Assembly (NCBI GenBank): GCA_964439955.1
Contig: CAYTPX010000029.1
Coordinates: forward strand, 1-23,955
Direction of reading: 5' to 3'
DNA: 23,955 bases
Source: UBA1794 sp964439955
GTDB taxonomy: Bacteria; Bacteroidota; Bacteroidia; Bacteroidales; Bacteroidaceae
The notes below the pieces were generated by a model. It did not search any database. It saw only the letters and a list, made by a program, of their open reading frames with translations, and was not told the origin of the DNA. A program made the position numbers and the translations under genes. This document shows positions 9,743-17,702 of this stretch, in pieces. Position 1 is the stretch's first letter, and each line of letters starts with the position of its first letter.

Positions 9743-10306
9743 TCATTTCTTCAACCGCAGGCCGTCGCGAAACGCATTGCCCACCTTGCCGCCCACCTCG
9801 AGGTAGGCATTGTGGATGGGGTCGAAGCTAACCGGGCGCAGCTTTGCCGGGTCTATTTTGCCCTCCCCGTCAAGCACGGACTCATCTGCCGAGACATTGA
9901 CGATACGCCCTACCAAGTGGCACATCCCCGGGTCATAACTTACCAACTCGCACTCCACCGCCATGGGCAATTCCACGATAACCGGGGCATTGACAAACTC
10001 CGACTTCACCGTATGGAAACCCGCCTTTTCCAGCTTGCCCGGTTCCTTGTTCCCAGACACTACGCCCACGTAATCACAGGCCACCACCTGGGGCACGGTC
10101 GCCATACTGACCGTGAAAGCCTTGCTGGCAAGTATGTTTGCCGTGGTCTTATGCCCGGCAGAGAGGCACATATTGATTTGGTCGTCATAATCAATGCCGC
10201 CCCAAGCAGCATTCATGGCATTCGGTCTCCCCTCCTCGTCGTATGCCGCAACGATAAAGACCGGTTGTGGGTAAGTCCAAGGCTTTGCGCCAAAATTCTT
10301 TCGCAT
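9743..10306 (-). CDS. Flavin reductase-family (FMN-binding) protein
   Basis: A 187-residue cytoplasmic protein of the flavin reductase-like / flavoredoxin family, which binds FMN in a split beta-barrel and usually acts as a dimer in electron transfer or flavin reduction. Recognisable family segments are PQPVFIVAAYDEEGRPNAMN near the N-terminus, the region HKTTANILASKAFTVSMAT, and the C-terminal PVSFDPIHNAYLEVGGKVG. Length is normal for the short flavoredoxin-like members. The start is supported by AGGAG about 9 bases upstream on the - strand and by a -7 box further up. It is transcribed away from grpE and stands alone. The natural electron donor and acceptor cannot be read from the sequence. 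Confidence 0.9.
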   Translation of the reverse strand: MRKNFGAKPWTYPQPVFIVAAYDEEGRPNAMNAAWGGIDYDDQINMCLSAGHKTTANILASKAFTVSMATVPQVVACDYVGVVSGNKEPGKLEKAGFHTVKSEFVNAPVIVELPMAVECELVSYDPGMCHLVGRIVNVSADESVLDGEGKIDPAKLRPVSFDPIHNAYLEVGGKVGNAFRDGLRLKK

Positions 10307-10347
10307 GACAGATTCTCCTTTCGTTTATTTGGGTTTGTTTCCGATAG

Positions 10348-10355
10348 CAAAGATA
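10348..10355 (-). promoter_or_regulatory. Candidate -7 box for the flavin reductase gene
   Basis: The - strand reads TATCTTTG (TAnnTTTG). A TTTG lies further upstream at 10379-10382 with a 23-bp gap, slightly longer than the usual 19-21, so the -33 assignment is weak. Leader length would be about 35 bases. Confidence 0.55.
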
Positions 10356-10391
10356 TTATTTATTTTCCCGGTTCGCCCCAAACAGGCCGCA

Positions 10392-10399
10392 TATATTTG
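10392..10399 (+). promoter_or_regulatory. Candidate -7 box for grpE-dnaJ
   Basis: TATATTTG matches TAnnTTTG exactly on the + strand. If used, it yields a leader of about 215 bases before grpE. No -33 TTTG is seen at the correct distance. No closer consensus promoter was found, although TTTTGC...GCAAAA (10587-10608) forms a small inverted repeat next to the start. Confidence 0.4.
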
Positions 10400-10435
10400 T
10401 CTGAAAGGGAAAAACACGGCCAACCCGCCATTCCC

Positions 10436-10508
10436 CTTGCCGTTCTCAGCGGCAAGCCTTGCCCCTTTTCCCGGCTGCCGCCTGCGTTTTTCTCGGAAAA
10501 CGCAGGCG
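10436..10508 (+). other. Two GC-rich hairpins in the grpE upstream region
   Basis: CTTGCCG (10436-10442) pairs with CGGCAAG (10450-10456). CGCCTGCGTTTT (10479-10490) pairs perfectly with AAAACGCAGGCG (10497-10508) across a 6-base loop. Neither is followed by a T-run on either strand, so they are not standard terminators. They would lie in the 5' leader of a grpE mRNA started near 10406. The 10307-10622 gap holds no other gene. Confidence 0.6.
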
Positions 10509-10622
10509 CCCACCACCACCCCGGAAAGGGCTACGGAAGAACGCACCCGTACAAATCACCTGTCAGGGACGCCAGTTTGGCAAAGGTTTTGCTGCACAAT
10601 ATGCAAAAAATATAGTAATCGT

Positions 10623-11243
10623 ATGAAGGAGACAAATGGCAACCAATCCGAAGAAGCCTTGGACAAACAAGCTTCGCTAGAGGAACAAACTGATAACAAG
10701 GTAGATGCCACACAAGAAGAGGGGCAACAACAAGAGGGAAAGGACGGGGCAGACACCACTGCGGACACGCCCGTGGAAGAAGACTCCATAGAGAAAGACT
10801 TGGAACAAGCGCATGCCGCTTTGGCAGACATGAATGACAAATACCTCCGCCTCTCTGCCGAATTCGACAATTTCCGCAAACGTACCCTTAAAGAAAAAGC
10901 CGAGTTGATCCTGAACGGAGGCGAAAAGGCCATAGTCAGCTTCCTGCCCGTATTAGACGACTTGGAACGCGCATTGGAAAACATGGGGAAAGCCACCGAC
11001 GTGGCCGCGGTAAAAGAAGGGGTGGACCTCATCTACCAGAAATTTCTCAAGACGCTGGCCCAAAACGGCGTGAAACCTATCGAGACAGCCGGCCAGGCGC
11101 TCGACACCGACTACCATGAGGCCATAGCCTTAGTGCCCGCCCCCGGCGAAGAGGAAAAAGGGAAAATCATCGATTGCGTGCAGAAAGGATACACGCTGAA
11201 CGAGAAGGTCATACGGCATGCCAAGGTTGTCGTAGGGCAATAA
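10623..11243 (+). CDS. grpE: GrpE, nucleotide exchange factor for DnaK
   Basis: GrpE dimerises through a long N-terminal coiled coil and releases ADP from DnaK, completing the Hsp70 cycle in the cytoplasm. In this 206-residue protein residues 1-55 are acidic and disordered, a long helix begins near IEKDLEQAHAALADMNDKYL, and the family segment follows (RLSAEFDNFRKRTLKEKAEL; FLPVLDDLERAL). The C-terminal beta domain contains GVKPIETAGQ, DYHEAI and KGYTLNEKVIRHAKVVVG. ATG 10623 is chosen because the family's N-terminal region begins there; the frame is open further upstream, but that stretch overlaps the structured divergent promoter region. It precedes dnaJ by 49 bp and is probably cotranscribed with it. 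Confidence 0.96.
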   Translation: MKETNGNQSEEALDKQASLEEQTDNKVDATQEEGQQQEGKDGADTTADTPVEEDSIEKDLEQAHAALADMNDKYLRLSAEFDNFRKRTLKEKAELILNGGEKAIVSFLPVLDDLERALENMGKATDVAAVKEGVDLIYQKFLKTLAQNGVKPIETAGQALDTDYHEAIALVPAPGEEEKGKIIDCVQKGYTLNEKVIRHAKVVVGQ

Positions 11244-11292
11244 AGGCAGCCTTCCTTAGATTTCCCACATATTAATATCACCAAGGAGAGAC

Positions 11293-12459
11293 ATGGCAGA
11301 AAAAAGAGATTACTACGAAGTCCTCGGCGTAAGCCGCACTGCAAGCGACGCCGAGATAAAGAAAGCCTACCGGACGATGGCCATGAAATACCATCCCGAC
11401 CGTAACCCGGGCAACAAGGAAGCAGAAGAAAAATTCAAAGAGGCGGCGGAAGCCTACGACGTGTTGCGCGACCCGGAGAAACGCAAGCGCTACGACCAGT
11501 TCGGCCATGCAGGCGTGGGCGGAAATGGCGGAGCGGAAGGTTTCGGAGGATTCGGAAGCGGAGGAATGTCGATGGACGACATCTTCTCCATGTTCGGCGA
11601 CATCTTCGGGGGACATTCCGGTTTCGGAGGATTCGGGGGCGGAAGCCGGGGCGGCAGCCAGCAGCGCGTCCACCGCGGGTCGGATCTCCGGGTAAAAGTG
11701 AAATTAACTTTGAAAGAAATCGCCACCGGGACGGAAAAGAAATTCAAGGTAAAGAAATATGTCCCCTGCGAACATTGCCACGGGACAGGCGCGGAAGGAG
11801 GTTCGGGCATGGACACGTGCCCGACATGCCATGGAAGCGGGACAGTAATCCGCACGCAACAGAGCATGTTCGGCACGATGCAAGTACAAAGCCCTTGCCC
11901 CACGTGCGGCGGCGAAGGCAAAGTAATCCGCAACAAGTGCCACTTCTGCAGCGGCGAAGGCATCGTATATGGCGAAGAGACGCTCAGCGTGAAGATTCCC
12001 GCAGGCGTCATGGAAGGCATGCAACTTTCGATGGACGGAAAGGGCAACGCGGGCAAGCACAACGGCCTGCCGGGGCGTCTGCTCATCCTCATCGAAGAAG
12101 AGAAACACCCGGAACTCGTGCGCGACGGGAACGACCTCGTCTACAACCTGCTACTCCCCTTCCCCACCGCGGCATTGGGCGGTTCGGTAGAAATCCCGAC
12201 TATCGACGGGAAAGCCATCGTAAAAATAGAACCGGGAACCCAGGCGGGTAAAATCCTGCGCCTGCGCGGAAAAGGATTGCCCGAAGTGAACGCCTACGGG
12301 ATAGGCGACTTGCTGATCAACGTGAGCGTCTATGTACCGGAAAACCTCACGCGGGAAGAAAAAAACATACTCGAAAAACTGAAAGACGCCGAGCACTTCA
12401 AACCCAGCCTCAGCATGAAGGAAAAGATATTCCGCAAGTTCCGCAACTTTTTCGAATAG
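11293..12459 (+). CDS. dnaJ: Chaperone protein DnaJ (Hsp40)
   Basis: A type I Hsp40 that delivers unfolded substrate to DnaK and stimulates its ATPase. The J domain (about 1-70) has the essential H34-P35-D36. A Gly/Phe-rich linker follows (about 75-125, many GFGG runs). The zinc-binding region (about 159-223) holds four CxxCxGxG repeats: CEHCHGTG, CPTCHGSG, CPTCGGEG and CHFCSGEG. The C-terminal substrate-binding and dimerisation domains are complete. Length 388 is typical. The ATG has a strong Shine-Dalgarno (AAGGAG, about 6 bases upstream), unlike most genes here. It follows grpE in the same direction and ends in a clear terminator. DnaK is not in the window. Confidence 0.98.
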   Translation: MAEKRDYYEVLGVSRTASDAEIKKAYRTMAMKYHPDRNPGNKEAEEKFKEAAEAYDVLRDPEKRKRYDQFGHAGVGGNGGAEGFGGFGSGGMSMDDIFSMFGDIFGGHSGFGGFGGGSRGGSQQRVHRGSDLRVKVKLTLKEIATGTEKKFKVKKYVPCEHCHGTGAEGGSGMDTCPTCHGSGTVIRTQQSMFGTMQVQSPCPTCGGEGKVIRNKCHFCSGEGIVYGEETLSVKIPAGVMEGMQLSMDGKGNAGKHNGLPGRLLILIEEEKHPELVRDGNDLVYNLLLPFPTAALGGSVEIPTIDGKAIVKIEPGTQAGKILRLRGKGLPEVNAYGIGDLLINVSVYVPENLTREEKNILEKLKDAEHFKPSLSMKEKIFRKFRNFFE

Positions 12460-12488
12460 CTTTCCCACCCCCAACATAGCGTACCATT

Positions 12489-12535
12489 CTCCCGTTTCCC
12501 CGGCCAAGCTGCGAGGAAACGGGAGATGTTTTTTT
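12489..12535 (+). terminator. Rho-independent terminator of grpE-dnaJ
   Basis: CTCCCGTTTCC (12489-12499) pairs perfectly with GGAAACGGGAG (12515-12525), followed by ATG and seven T. The T-run also supplies the -33 element of the next gene. Confidence 0.93.
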
Positions 12536-12563
12536 GTATTCCTCACGATTCCTTTTATATTTG
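12533..12563 (+). promoter_or_regulatory. Bacteroides-type promoter of the GH43 gene
   Basis: TTTG (12533-12536), a 19-bp spacer, then TATATTTG (12556-12563): a full match to the -33/-7 pattern TTTG-N19-21-TAnnTTTG, the best in the window. It lies 37 bp before the ATG at 12601. Confidence 0.8.
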
Positions 12564-12600
12564 CGCCTGCATAACAATAATCCCCTAAACCTCTTTTCCT

Positions 12601-13665
12601 ATGAAAGCCCTACTCTTTTCCTGCCTGTTTGCCGCAACCTTGGCAATACCCCCAACCCTACGGGCACAAGAACCCGGCCAGCAACCCCCGCCCCACGAGA
12701 CCGACCCACAAAAGGAGCGGGCCACGGAAAACCCTTCCGTCCATGATCCTGTACTCATACGCGAAGGCTCGCGTTACTACCTATTCGCCACAGGCATGGG
12801 AATCAGCGTCCTTTCTTCCGACGACCTCGTCACCTGGAAACGGGAGCCACCCGTATTCCGGGAAGCACCGCAATGGGCGGTGGAAACCATACCCGGCTTC
12901 CGCGGGCATATCTGGGCGCCGGACATCATATACCACGGCGGGCGCTACCATGTCTTCTACTCCTGCTCGGCGTTCGGCAAGAACACGTCGGCCATAGGCC
13001 ACGCCTCGACCCGCAGCCTCGACCCACAAAATCCGGAATACGGCTGGACCGACCACGGGATGGTCGTGCAGTCCGCGCCCGGGCGCGACGACTGGAACGC
13101 CATAGACCCCAACATAGTCATAGACGAGGAAGGGAATCCATGGATGGACTTCGGCTCTTTCTGGGGCGGCATCAAAATGGTGAAACTCAACAGCCAAGAC
13201 TTCTCCCTTGCCGAACCGCAAGAATGGCACACACTCGCCCGCCGCACCCAATCGACCCGGCCTGACGGGAGTCCAACCCACGAGGACGCCATCGAAGCGC
13301 CTTTCATCATCAAAAAAAACGGCTACTACTACCTATTCGTTTCCTTCGACTACTGTTGCCGGGGCAATGACAGCAACTACAAGATTGCCATAGGCCGCTC
13401 GGAAAAGATTACCGGGCCCTACCTCGACCGGGAGGGGAAGCCCATGGAGCAAGGAGGCGGGACAATCCTCTTGCAGGGCAACGAGGAATGGAGCGGAGTA
13501 GGGCATTGCGCCGTCCTGCAGGATGGCGATACCGACTACCTCGTGGCTCATGCCTATATCCGCGCTGAAAATGGCGCCTCGCGCCTTGTCCTCCGCACGC
13601 TCACTTGGGAAAACGGTTGGCCGACGGTGGCGGACAAGGCTGTGGATGCCCACACTTTCCAATAG
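12601..13665 (+). CDS. Exported glycoside hydrolase family 43, arabinan endo-1,5-alpha-L-arabinosidase-like
   Basis: A 354-residue exported enzyme with a signal peptide (MKALLFSCLFAATLAIPPTLRAQ). GH43 enzymes are five-bladed beta-propellers that cut arabinan or xylan side chains by inversion. The three catalytic carboxylates are visible in their family contexts: base Asp49 in VHDPVL, pKa-modulating Asp169 in NAIDPNI, and acid Glu232 in AIEAPFI. His302 in SGVGHCAV fits the metal-coordinating histidine of arabinanases. HIWAPDI and FGSFWGGI are also typical of the arabinanase branch. Length matches a single catalytic domain with no carbohydrate-binding module. It stands alone, with its own promoter and terminator and no SusC/D pair in view. 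Activity on arabinan is inferred from family; exact subfamily and substrate are not determined. Confidence 0.9.
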   Translation: MKALLFSCLFAATLAIPPTLRAQEPGQQPPPHETDPQKERATENPSVHDPVLIREGSRYYLFATGMGISVLSSDDLVTWKREPPVFREAPQWAVETIPGFRGHIWAPDIIYHGGRYHVFYSCSAFGKNTSAIGHASTRSLDPQNPEYGWTDHGMVVQSAPGRDDWNAIDPNIVIDEEGNPWMDFGSFWGGIKMVKLNSQDFSLAEPQEWHTLARRTQSTRPDGSPTHEDAIEAPFIIKKNGYYYLFVSFDYCCRGNDSNYKIAIGRSEKITGPYLDREGKPMEQGGGTILLQGNEEWSGVGHCAVLQDGDTDYLVAHAYIRAENGASRLVLRTLTWENGWPTVADKAVDAHTFQ

Positions 13666-13704
13666 GAGTAAGGCTTATCTACAAAACAATGCCCGTGGAA
13701 TATC

Positions 13705-13747
13705 AAAAAAGCCCTTGGGTTTTTCCTAATTTCCCCAAGGGCTTTTT
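13705..13747. terminator. Bidirectional terminator between GH43 and DUF4301 genes
   Basis: AAAAAAGCCCTTGGG and CCCAAGGGCTTTTT form a perfect stem with an A-run before and a T-run after, so it works on both strands. It separates the convergent genes. Confidence 0.93.
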
Positions 13748-13788
13748 CCGATAAATGCCGCATCCCGGCCTTACATGAGGCTAAGGCC

Positions 13789-15315
13789 TCATTGATGTTG
13801 TTCACGTAAAAGGTCATTCACCGTCTTCACAGGATTGAAAGTGGACAGAGGCACTTCGACAAAAACCGTATTCCAATCGCTCATCGACCCGTTCCATAAC
13901 CCAGGTAGCTCCAATGCTTTCAACTCACGCCCTTCCTTCGACTTGGAAGAAATGAACCCCGTATCGGGATCGACATACGAGAAAAGGTTGAACGGCACAC
14001 CGTGGTTGTCGCGCAGGGCGCAGACGAGATCGACCGGGTTAAAATGCGTCCCTTGCTCAAACATGGACTTCGCATGGGAATCCTGCATGTCGATTTGCGA
14101 ACTCTCCAAGATTTGCAACGAAATCGTCCCGTCCGGGTTATACGCCAAGAAAGGCCCTCCCCCGGGCTCGCCCACGTTGCGCACCATCCCGCACACACGA
14201 ATGGGCCTATGGAGCTTCCCTTTCAGATACAGGACAAGGTCGGCATCTTCCAAATGCTTCGTTTCCGGGTTTTTGCAGTGGAGGCATTTTTGGACAAATT
14301 GTATGATCTCACGCACTTGCTCCGGGCTATAATGCCCACTCTCAAGGAGTTCAAGGTAATTGAACACCTGTTGTTGAATCGCTACCAGCACTCCGGCCAA
14401 CAAGCGCTTGTAGCGCACCATCCCGGGCTTCAGGCGATCTGGAATCACGTTGTCGATATTCTTTATAAACACAACATCCGCTCCCGAGAGAGCCACGTCA
14501 TTCAGGTTGGCCAGCAAAGCCCCATGCCCTCCCGGCCGGAAGAGGAGCGTCCCATCCTTCCGCCGAAACGGTTGGTTCTGCATATCCACCGCAATCGTGT
14601 CCGTACTTTCTTTTTGCTCAGAGAAAGTGATTTCATAGGCCACGCCGTACAATTGCTCATAACGGGACTTCTTCTCATCCACCAGTTGCTCGAAAAGAGA
14701 CTTATGCTCCGGCGAAACGGTAAAATGGAGATAACACTTCCCACAAGAAGAAGCATAGAGGGCACCTTCTACCAAATGTTCCTCTAACGGAGTCCGAGGC
14801 CCTTCCGGCGAGGCGTGGAAGAGCAAAAGCCCCTTGGGCAACGCGCCATAATTCAACCCCTCAGCCCCAAGCAAAAGCCGGACAATCTCTTTTGCCCGGC
14901 CCGCACTGCGCAATTCCGCGGCATCCAACCCTGTCTTCTCCCGGCATGCCGCATCCAAGAGGGAAAAGAAAGCGAATTTCTCAAGGTGGGCGATAAAGTT
15001 TTTCTCGAAATCGGTAGTCGGCACCTCGTAAGGAGCGTCGAGAAAGGCAAACAAGTCCTTAAACATACGGCTGGCAGCTCCCGATGCCGGGACAAACTTC
15101 AGCACTTTCCGATTGCCGTCGAGGTATTTTTGCCAAATATCCAGATATTTTTGCTCATCTTCTTCAGGGATACACAAGATTCCATTCTCCACACTCGCAG
15201 CCGCACCCAGCTTCAAATATGGAAATCCTGTGGCAAAGCGTTTTAATTGTTCTTCTACTTGGTCTTGGGTAATACCCTTTTCGTTTAGTAGCTCTTGGTC
15301 TTTCGCTGTAAACAT
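13789..15315 (-). CDS. DUF4301 family protein, possible nucleotidyltransferase-like fold
   Basis: A 508-residue, soluble, single-gene protein without signal peptide, matching the Bacteroidetes family DUF4301 (function unknown). Conserved blocks are VPASGAASRMFK (75-86), YLHFTVSPEHKSLFEQL (195-211), RPGGHGALLANLND (260-273), VFIKNIDNV (282-290), ILESSQIDM (402-410) and GTHFNPVDLVCAL (422-434). In order and character these recall UDP-sugar pyrophosphorylases: a Gly-rich N-terminal loop, a segment on sugar-kinase-like product handling, a PxGxGG loop, the Asp-Asn of the metal site, a V/L-E-x-S block and a final Asn-rich motif. This likeness is my inference by eye, not a database match. It is convergent with the GH43 gene and divergent from relA. 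A nearby -7 match lies at 15343-15350. Confidence 0.85.
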   Translation of the reverse strand: MFTAKDQELLNEKGITQDQVEEQLKRFATGFPYLKLGAAASVENGILCIPEEDEQKYLDIWQKYLDGNRKVLKFVPASGAASRMFKDLFAFLDAPYEVPTTDFEKNFIAHLEKFAFFSLLDAACREKTGLDAAELRSAGRAKEIVRLLLGAEGLNYGALPKGLLLFHASPEGPRTPLEEHLVEGALYASSCGKCYLHFTVSPEHKSLFEQLVDEKKSRYEQLYGVAYEITFSEQKESTDTIAVDMQNQPFRRKDGTLLFRPGGHGALLANLNDVALSGADVVFIKNIDNVIPDRLKPGMVRYKRLLAGVLVAIQQQVFNYLELLESGHYSPEQVREIIQFVQKCLHCKNPETKHLEDADLVLYLKGKLHRPIRVCGMVRNVGEPGGGPFLAYNPDGTISLQILESSQIDMQDSHAKSMFEQGTHFNPVDLVCALRDNHGVPFNLFSYVDPDTGFISSKSKEGRELKALELPGLWNGSMSDWNTVFVEVPLSTFNPVKTVNDLLREQHQ

Positions 15316-15342
15316 AACCCTATGTATCTAAAAATTTCAGCC

Positions 15343-15350
15343 CAAAAATA
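15343..15350 (-). promoter_or_regulatory. Candidate -7 box for the DUF4301 gene
   Basis: The - strand reads TATTTTTG (TAnnTTTG) 27 bp before the ATG. No -33 is seen at the right spacing. Confidence 0.4.
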
Positions 15351-15393
15351 CAGAAAAGTTTCAAAGCCCGCCATAAAAACGCCGGAAAAGCTG

Positions 15394-15401
15394 TAATTTT
15401 G
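15394..15401 (+). promoter_or_regulatory. Candidate -7 box for relA
   Basis: TAATTTTG matches TAnnTTTG and lies 66 bp before ATG 15468. A TTG start at 15399 would fall inside this box, which supports the ATG. No -33 is apparent. Confidence 0.45.
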
Positions 15402-15467
15402 AGCAACGATACATTTCAATACACCCGGTCCCTTTCTACAGGGCGACCCTTCAAATTGATTTTCGCC

Positions 15468-17690
15468 ATGACTTTCAACCCAACAGAAACACAAGAACTG
15501 CTTCCCTTATACCGCACTTTACGCCGGCTGACCCAAGAAACCATCCCATCCCAACCCGTCCGCCAACTGAAAAAGGTACTCACCCAAGCCGTTTCCGCCG
15601 GACGCTTGCACCGCGACCTTTTCGGGCTGAACCCCATCATCCATAACCTCCAAACGGCAATCATTGCCGCAAAAGAAATCAACTTGCGCGACAATTCCCT
15701 CGTTGCCCTGCTCTTGCATGACATCGTGCGAGCCGGATACCTATCCCCCGAAGCGGTCGGGAAACAATTCGGCAACGATGTCGCCACCATCATACGGGGG
15801 TTGGTAAAGACTACCGAACTCTACGACAAAAACCCTTCCATCGAGTCGGAAAACTTCCGCGACTTGCTGCTCTCTTTTGCGGAAGACATGCGCGTCATAT
15901 TCCTGATGATTGCCGACCGCGTATGCCTGATGCGCAGCATACGCGACACCGACCGGAAAGAAGCCCGGCAGAAAACAGCACAAGAAGCAGCCTTCCTCTA
16001 CGCGCCGCTGGCGCACAAACTCGGGCTCTACAAGTTGAAATCCGAACTGGAAGACCTTGCGCTGAAATACTTAGAGCCTGACATCTATTACGACCTGAAG
16101 GAGAAACTCAACGAGACCAAGGCTTCGCGCGACCGGTACATCGCTTCTTTCATAGCACCTGTACAGAAGAAACTGGAAGAAGCCGGACTTTCGTTCACCA
16201 TCAAAGGGCGCACCAAGAGCATCCACTCCATTTATAACAAGATGAAGAAGCAGAACTGCGAATTCCGCTTCATCTACGACCTGTTTGCCATCCGTGTCAT
16301 CCTAGATTCGCCGTTGGAACGGGAGAAGTCGGACTGCTGGCAAGTCTATTCCATCATCACCGACATGTACCAACCCAACCCCAAGCGCCTGCGCGACTGG
16401 CTCTCCATACCTAAAAGCAACGGTTACGAAAGCCTGCACATCACCGTCATGGGCCCGGAAGGGAAGTGGGTAGAAGTACAAATACGCACCCGGCGGATGG
16501 ACGAGATTGCCGAACGCGGGCTGGCCGCCCATTGGCGATACAAAGGGATTAAGAGCGAAAGCGGGCTTGACGAATGGCTGACCTCCGTACGCGAAGCACT
16601 GGAAAACTCAAAAGACGAGGATTCACGCGCCATCATGGACCGCTTCAAGATGGATCTCTATGAGGACGAGGTATTTGTCTTCACCCCAAAAGGCGACCTC
16701 TTCAAGCTCCCCAAAGGGAGTACCGTGCTCGATTTCGCATTCCACATACACAGCCGCATCGGATGCCAATGCATCGGCGCGCGGATCAACGGGCGCAACT
16801 GCCGGATCGGCACGCGCCTCAACAGCGGCGACCAGGTAGAAATCCTCACCTCCTCCTCCCAAACGCCAAAACAAGACTGGCTGAACCTCGTTGTCACAGG
16901 GAAAGCACGGACGAAGATAAGGCAAGAGCTGAAAGAAATAGCCTCGCGCCAGGCAGAGTACGCCCGCGAAGACCTACAACGCAAGTTCAAAAACCGGAAA
17001 ATAGACTACGACGAGGCGGTCATGATGCGCCTTATCCTCAAATTAGGCTACAAAACCGTGACCGACTTCTACCAAGCCTTGGCCAACGGCGTGCTCGACA
17101 CGGGAGACATCGTAGAAAGTTATCTCGAAGCCCAGCACAAAGAACAAGAACAGGAGCAATATACCCCGTACCGCAGTGCGGAGTTATACAATACCGTCCC
17201 TGCCGAACAATTTACCCACGAGAGCCTGCAAAACAAGCACAAGCAAGATGTCTTAGTCATTGACCAAAACCTCAAAGACGTCGATTTCAAACTGGCCAAG
17301 TGTTGCAATCCGATTTACGGCGACGAAGTATTCGGCTTCATCACTTCTTCGGGCGGATTCAAAATACACCGCACAGATTGTCCCAACGCAGCCCAAATGC
17401 GGCAACGCTCACCCTACCGGATCATTCCCGCACGCTGGGCCGGGAAAGGAGCGGAAGGGCAATATATGATTACCCTCCGTGTCGTCGGGAACGACGACAT
17501 AGGAATCGTCACCAACCTTACCTCCATCATCAACAAAGAGCCGGACTGCGACCTCCGATCCATACGCATTGACTCGAACGACGGGCTCTTTACCGGCCAA
17601 CTCACCCTTGGCATCAGCGACACCTACAAGCTCCAAGCCTTGCTACGTAAGCTACGCGCCATAAAAGGCATCAAACAAATCGAACGATAA
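15468..17690 (+). CDS. relA: RelA/SpoT-family (p)ppGpp synthetase with degenerate hydrolase domain
   Basis: A 740-residue long RelA/SpoT homologue that makes the stringent-response alarmone (p)ppGpp. The N-terminal HD hydrolase-like domain (about 30-180) keeps His84-Asp85, but the usual HDxxED continues as HDIVRA, and the DRxHNMR motif reads DRVCLMR (Leu154 in place of Asn). Hydrolysis is therefore likely lost. The synthetase domain (about 245-353) looks intact: GRTKSIHSIYNKM, the RLRD segment at 307-310 (close to the RxKD of bifunctional enzymes), YESLH and EVQIRT. The TGS domain (about 397-460), the conserved Cys pair C612-C613 (KLAKCCNP) and a C-terminal ACT domain (about 666-740) follow. 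ATG 15468 is preferred over an upstream TTG. DUF2461 follows after 12 bp. Confidence 0.95.
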   Translation: MTFNPTETQELLPLYRTLRRLTQETIPSQPVRQLKKVLTQAVSAGRLHRDLFGLNPIIHNLQTAIIAAKEINLRDNSLVALLLHDIVRAGYLSPEAVGKQFGNDVATIIRGLVKTTELYDKNPSIESENFRDLLLSFAEDMRVIFLMIADRVCLMRSIRDTDRKEARQKTAQEAAFLYAPLAHKLGLYKLKSELEDLALKYLEPDIYYDLKEKLNETKASRDRYIASFIAPVQKKLEEAGLSFTIKGRTKSIHSIYNKMKKQNCEFRFIYDLFAIRVILDSPLEREKSDCWQVYSIITDMYQPNPKRLRDWLSIPKSNGYESLHITVMGPEGKWVEVQIRTRRMDEIAERGLAAHWRYKGIKSESGLDEWLTSVREALENSKDEDSRAIMDRFKMDLYEDEVFVFTPKGDLFKLPKGSTVLDFAFHIHSRIGCQCIGARINGRNCRIGTRLNSGDQVEILTSSSQTPKQDWLNLVVTGKARTKIRQELKEIASRQAEYAREDLQRKFKNRKIDYDEAVMMRLILKLGYKTVTDFYQALANGVLDTGDIVESYLEAQHKEQEQEQYTPYRSAELYNTVPAEQFTHESLQNKHKQDVLVIDQNLKDVDFKLAKCCNPIYGDEVFGFITSSGGFKIHRTDCPNAAQMRQRSPYRIIPARWAGKGAEGQYMITLRVVGNDDIGIVTNLTSIINKEPDCDLRSIRIDSNDGLFTGQLTLGISDTYKLQALLRKLRAIKGIKQIER

Positions 17691-17702
17691 AGACAGAACC
17701 CC

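Noticed and set aside
10479..10508. 12-bp hairpin upstream of grpE as a terminator
   Set aside because: No T-run follows on either strand; kept only as a structured leader element.
9527..10615. Long + strand frame of 362 codons antisense to the flavin reductase
   Set aside because: It crosses the flavin reductase gene, its promoter and the structured gap, has no family-like segments and follows from high GC.
12601..15315. Polysaccharide utilisation locus around GH43
   Set aside because: No SusC, SusD or sensor-regulator gene is nearby, and the neighbours have unrelated functions.
15399..15467. TTG start for relA 23 codons upstream of the chosen ATG
   Set aside because: TTG 15399 lies within the candidate -7 box and the extra residues are not family-like.
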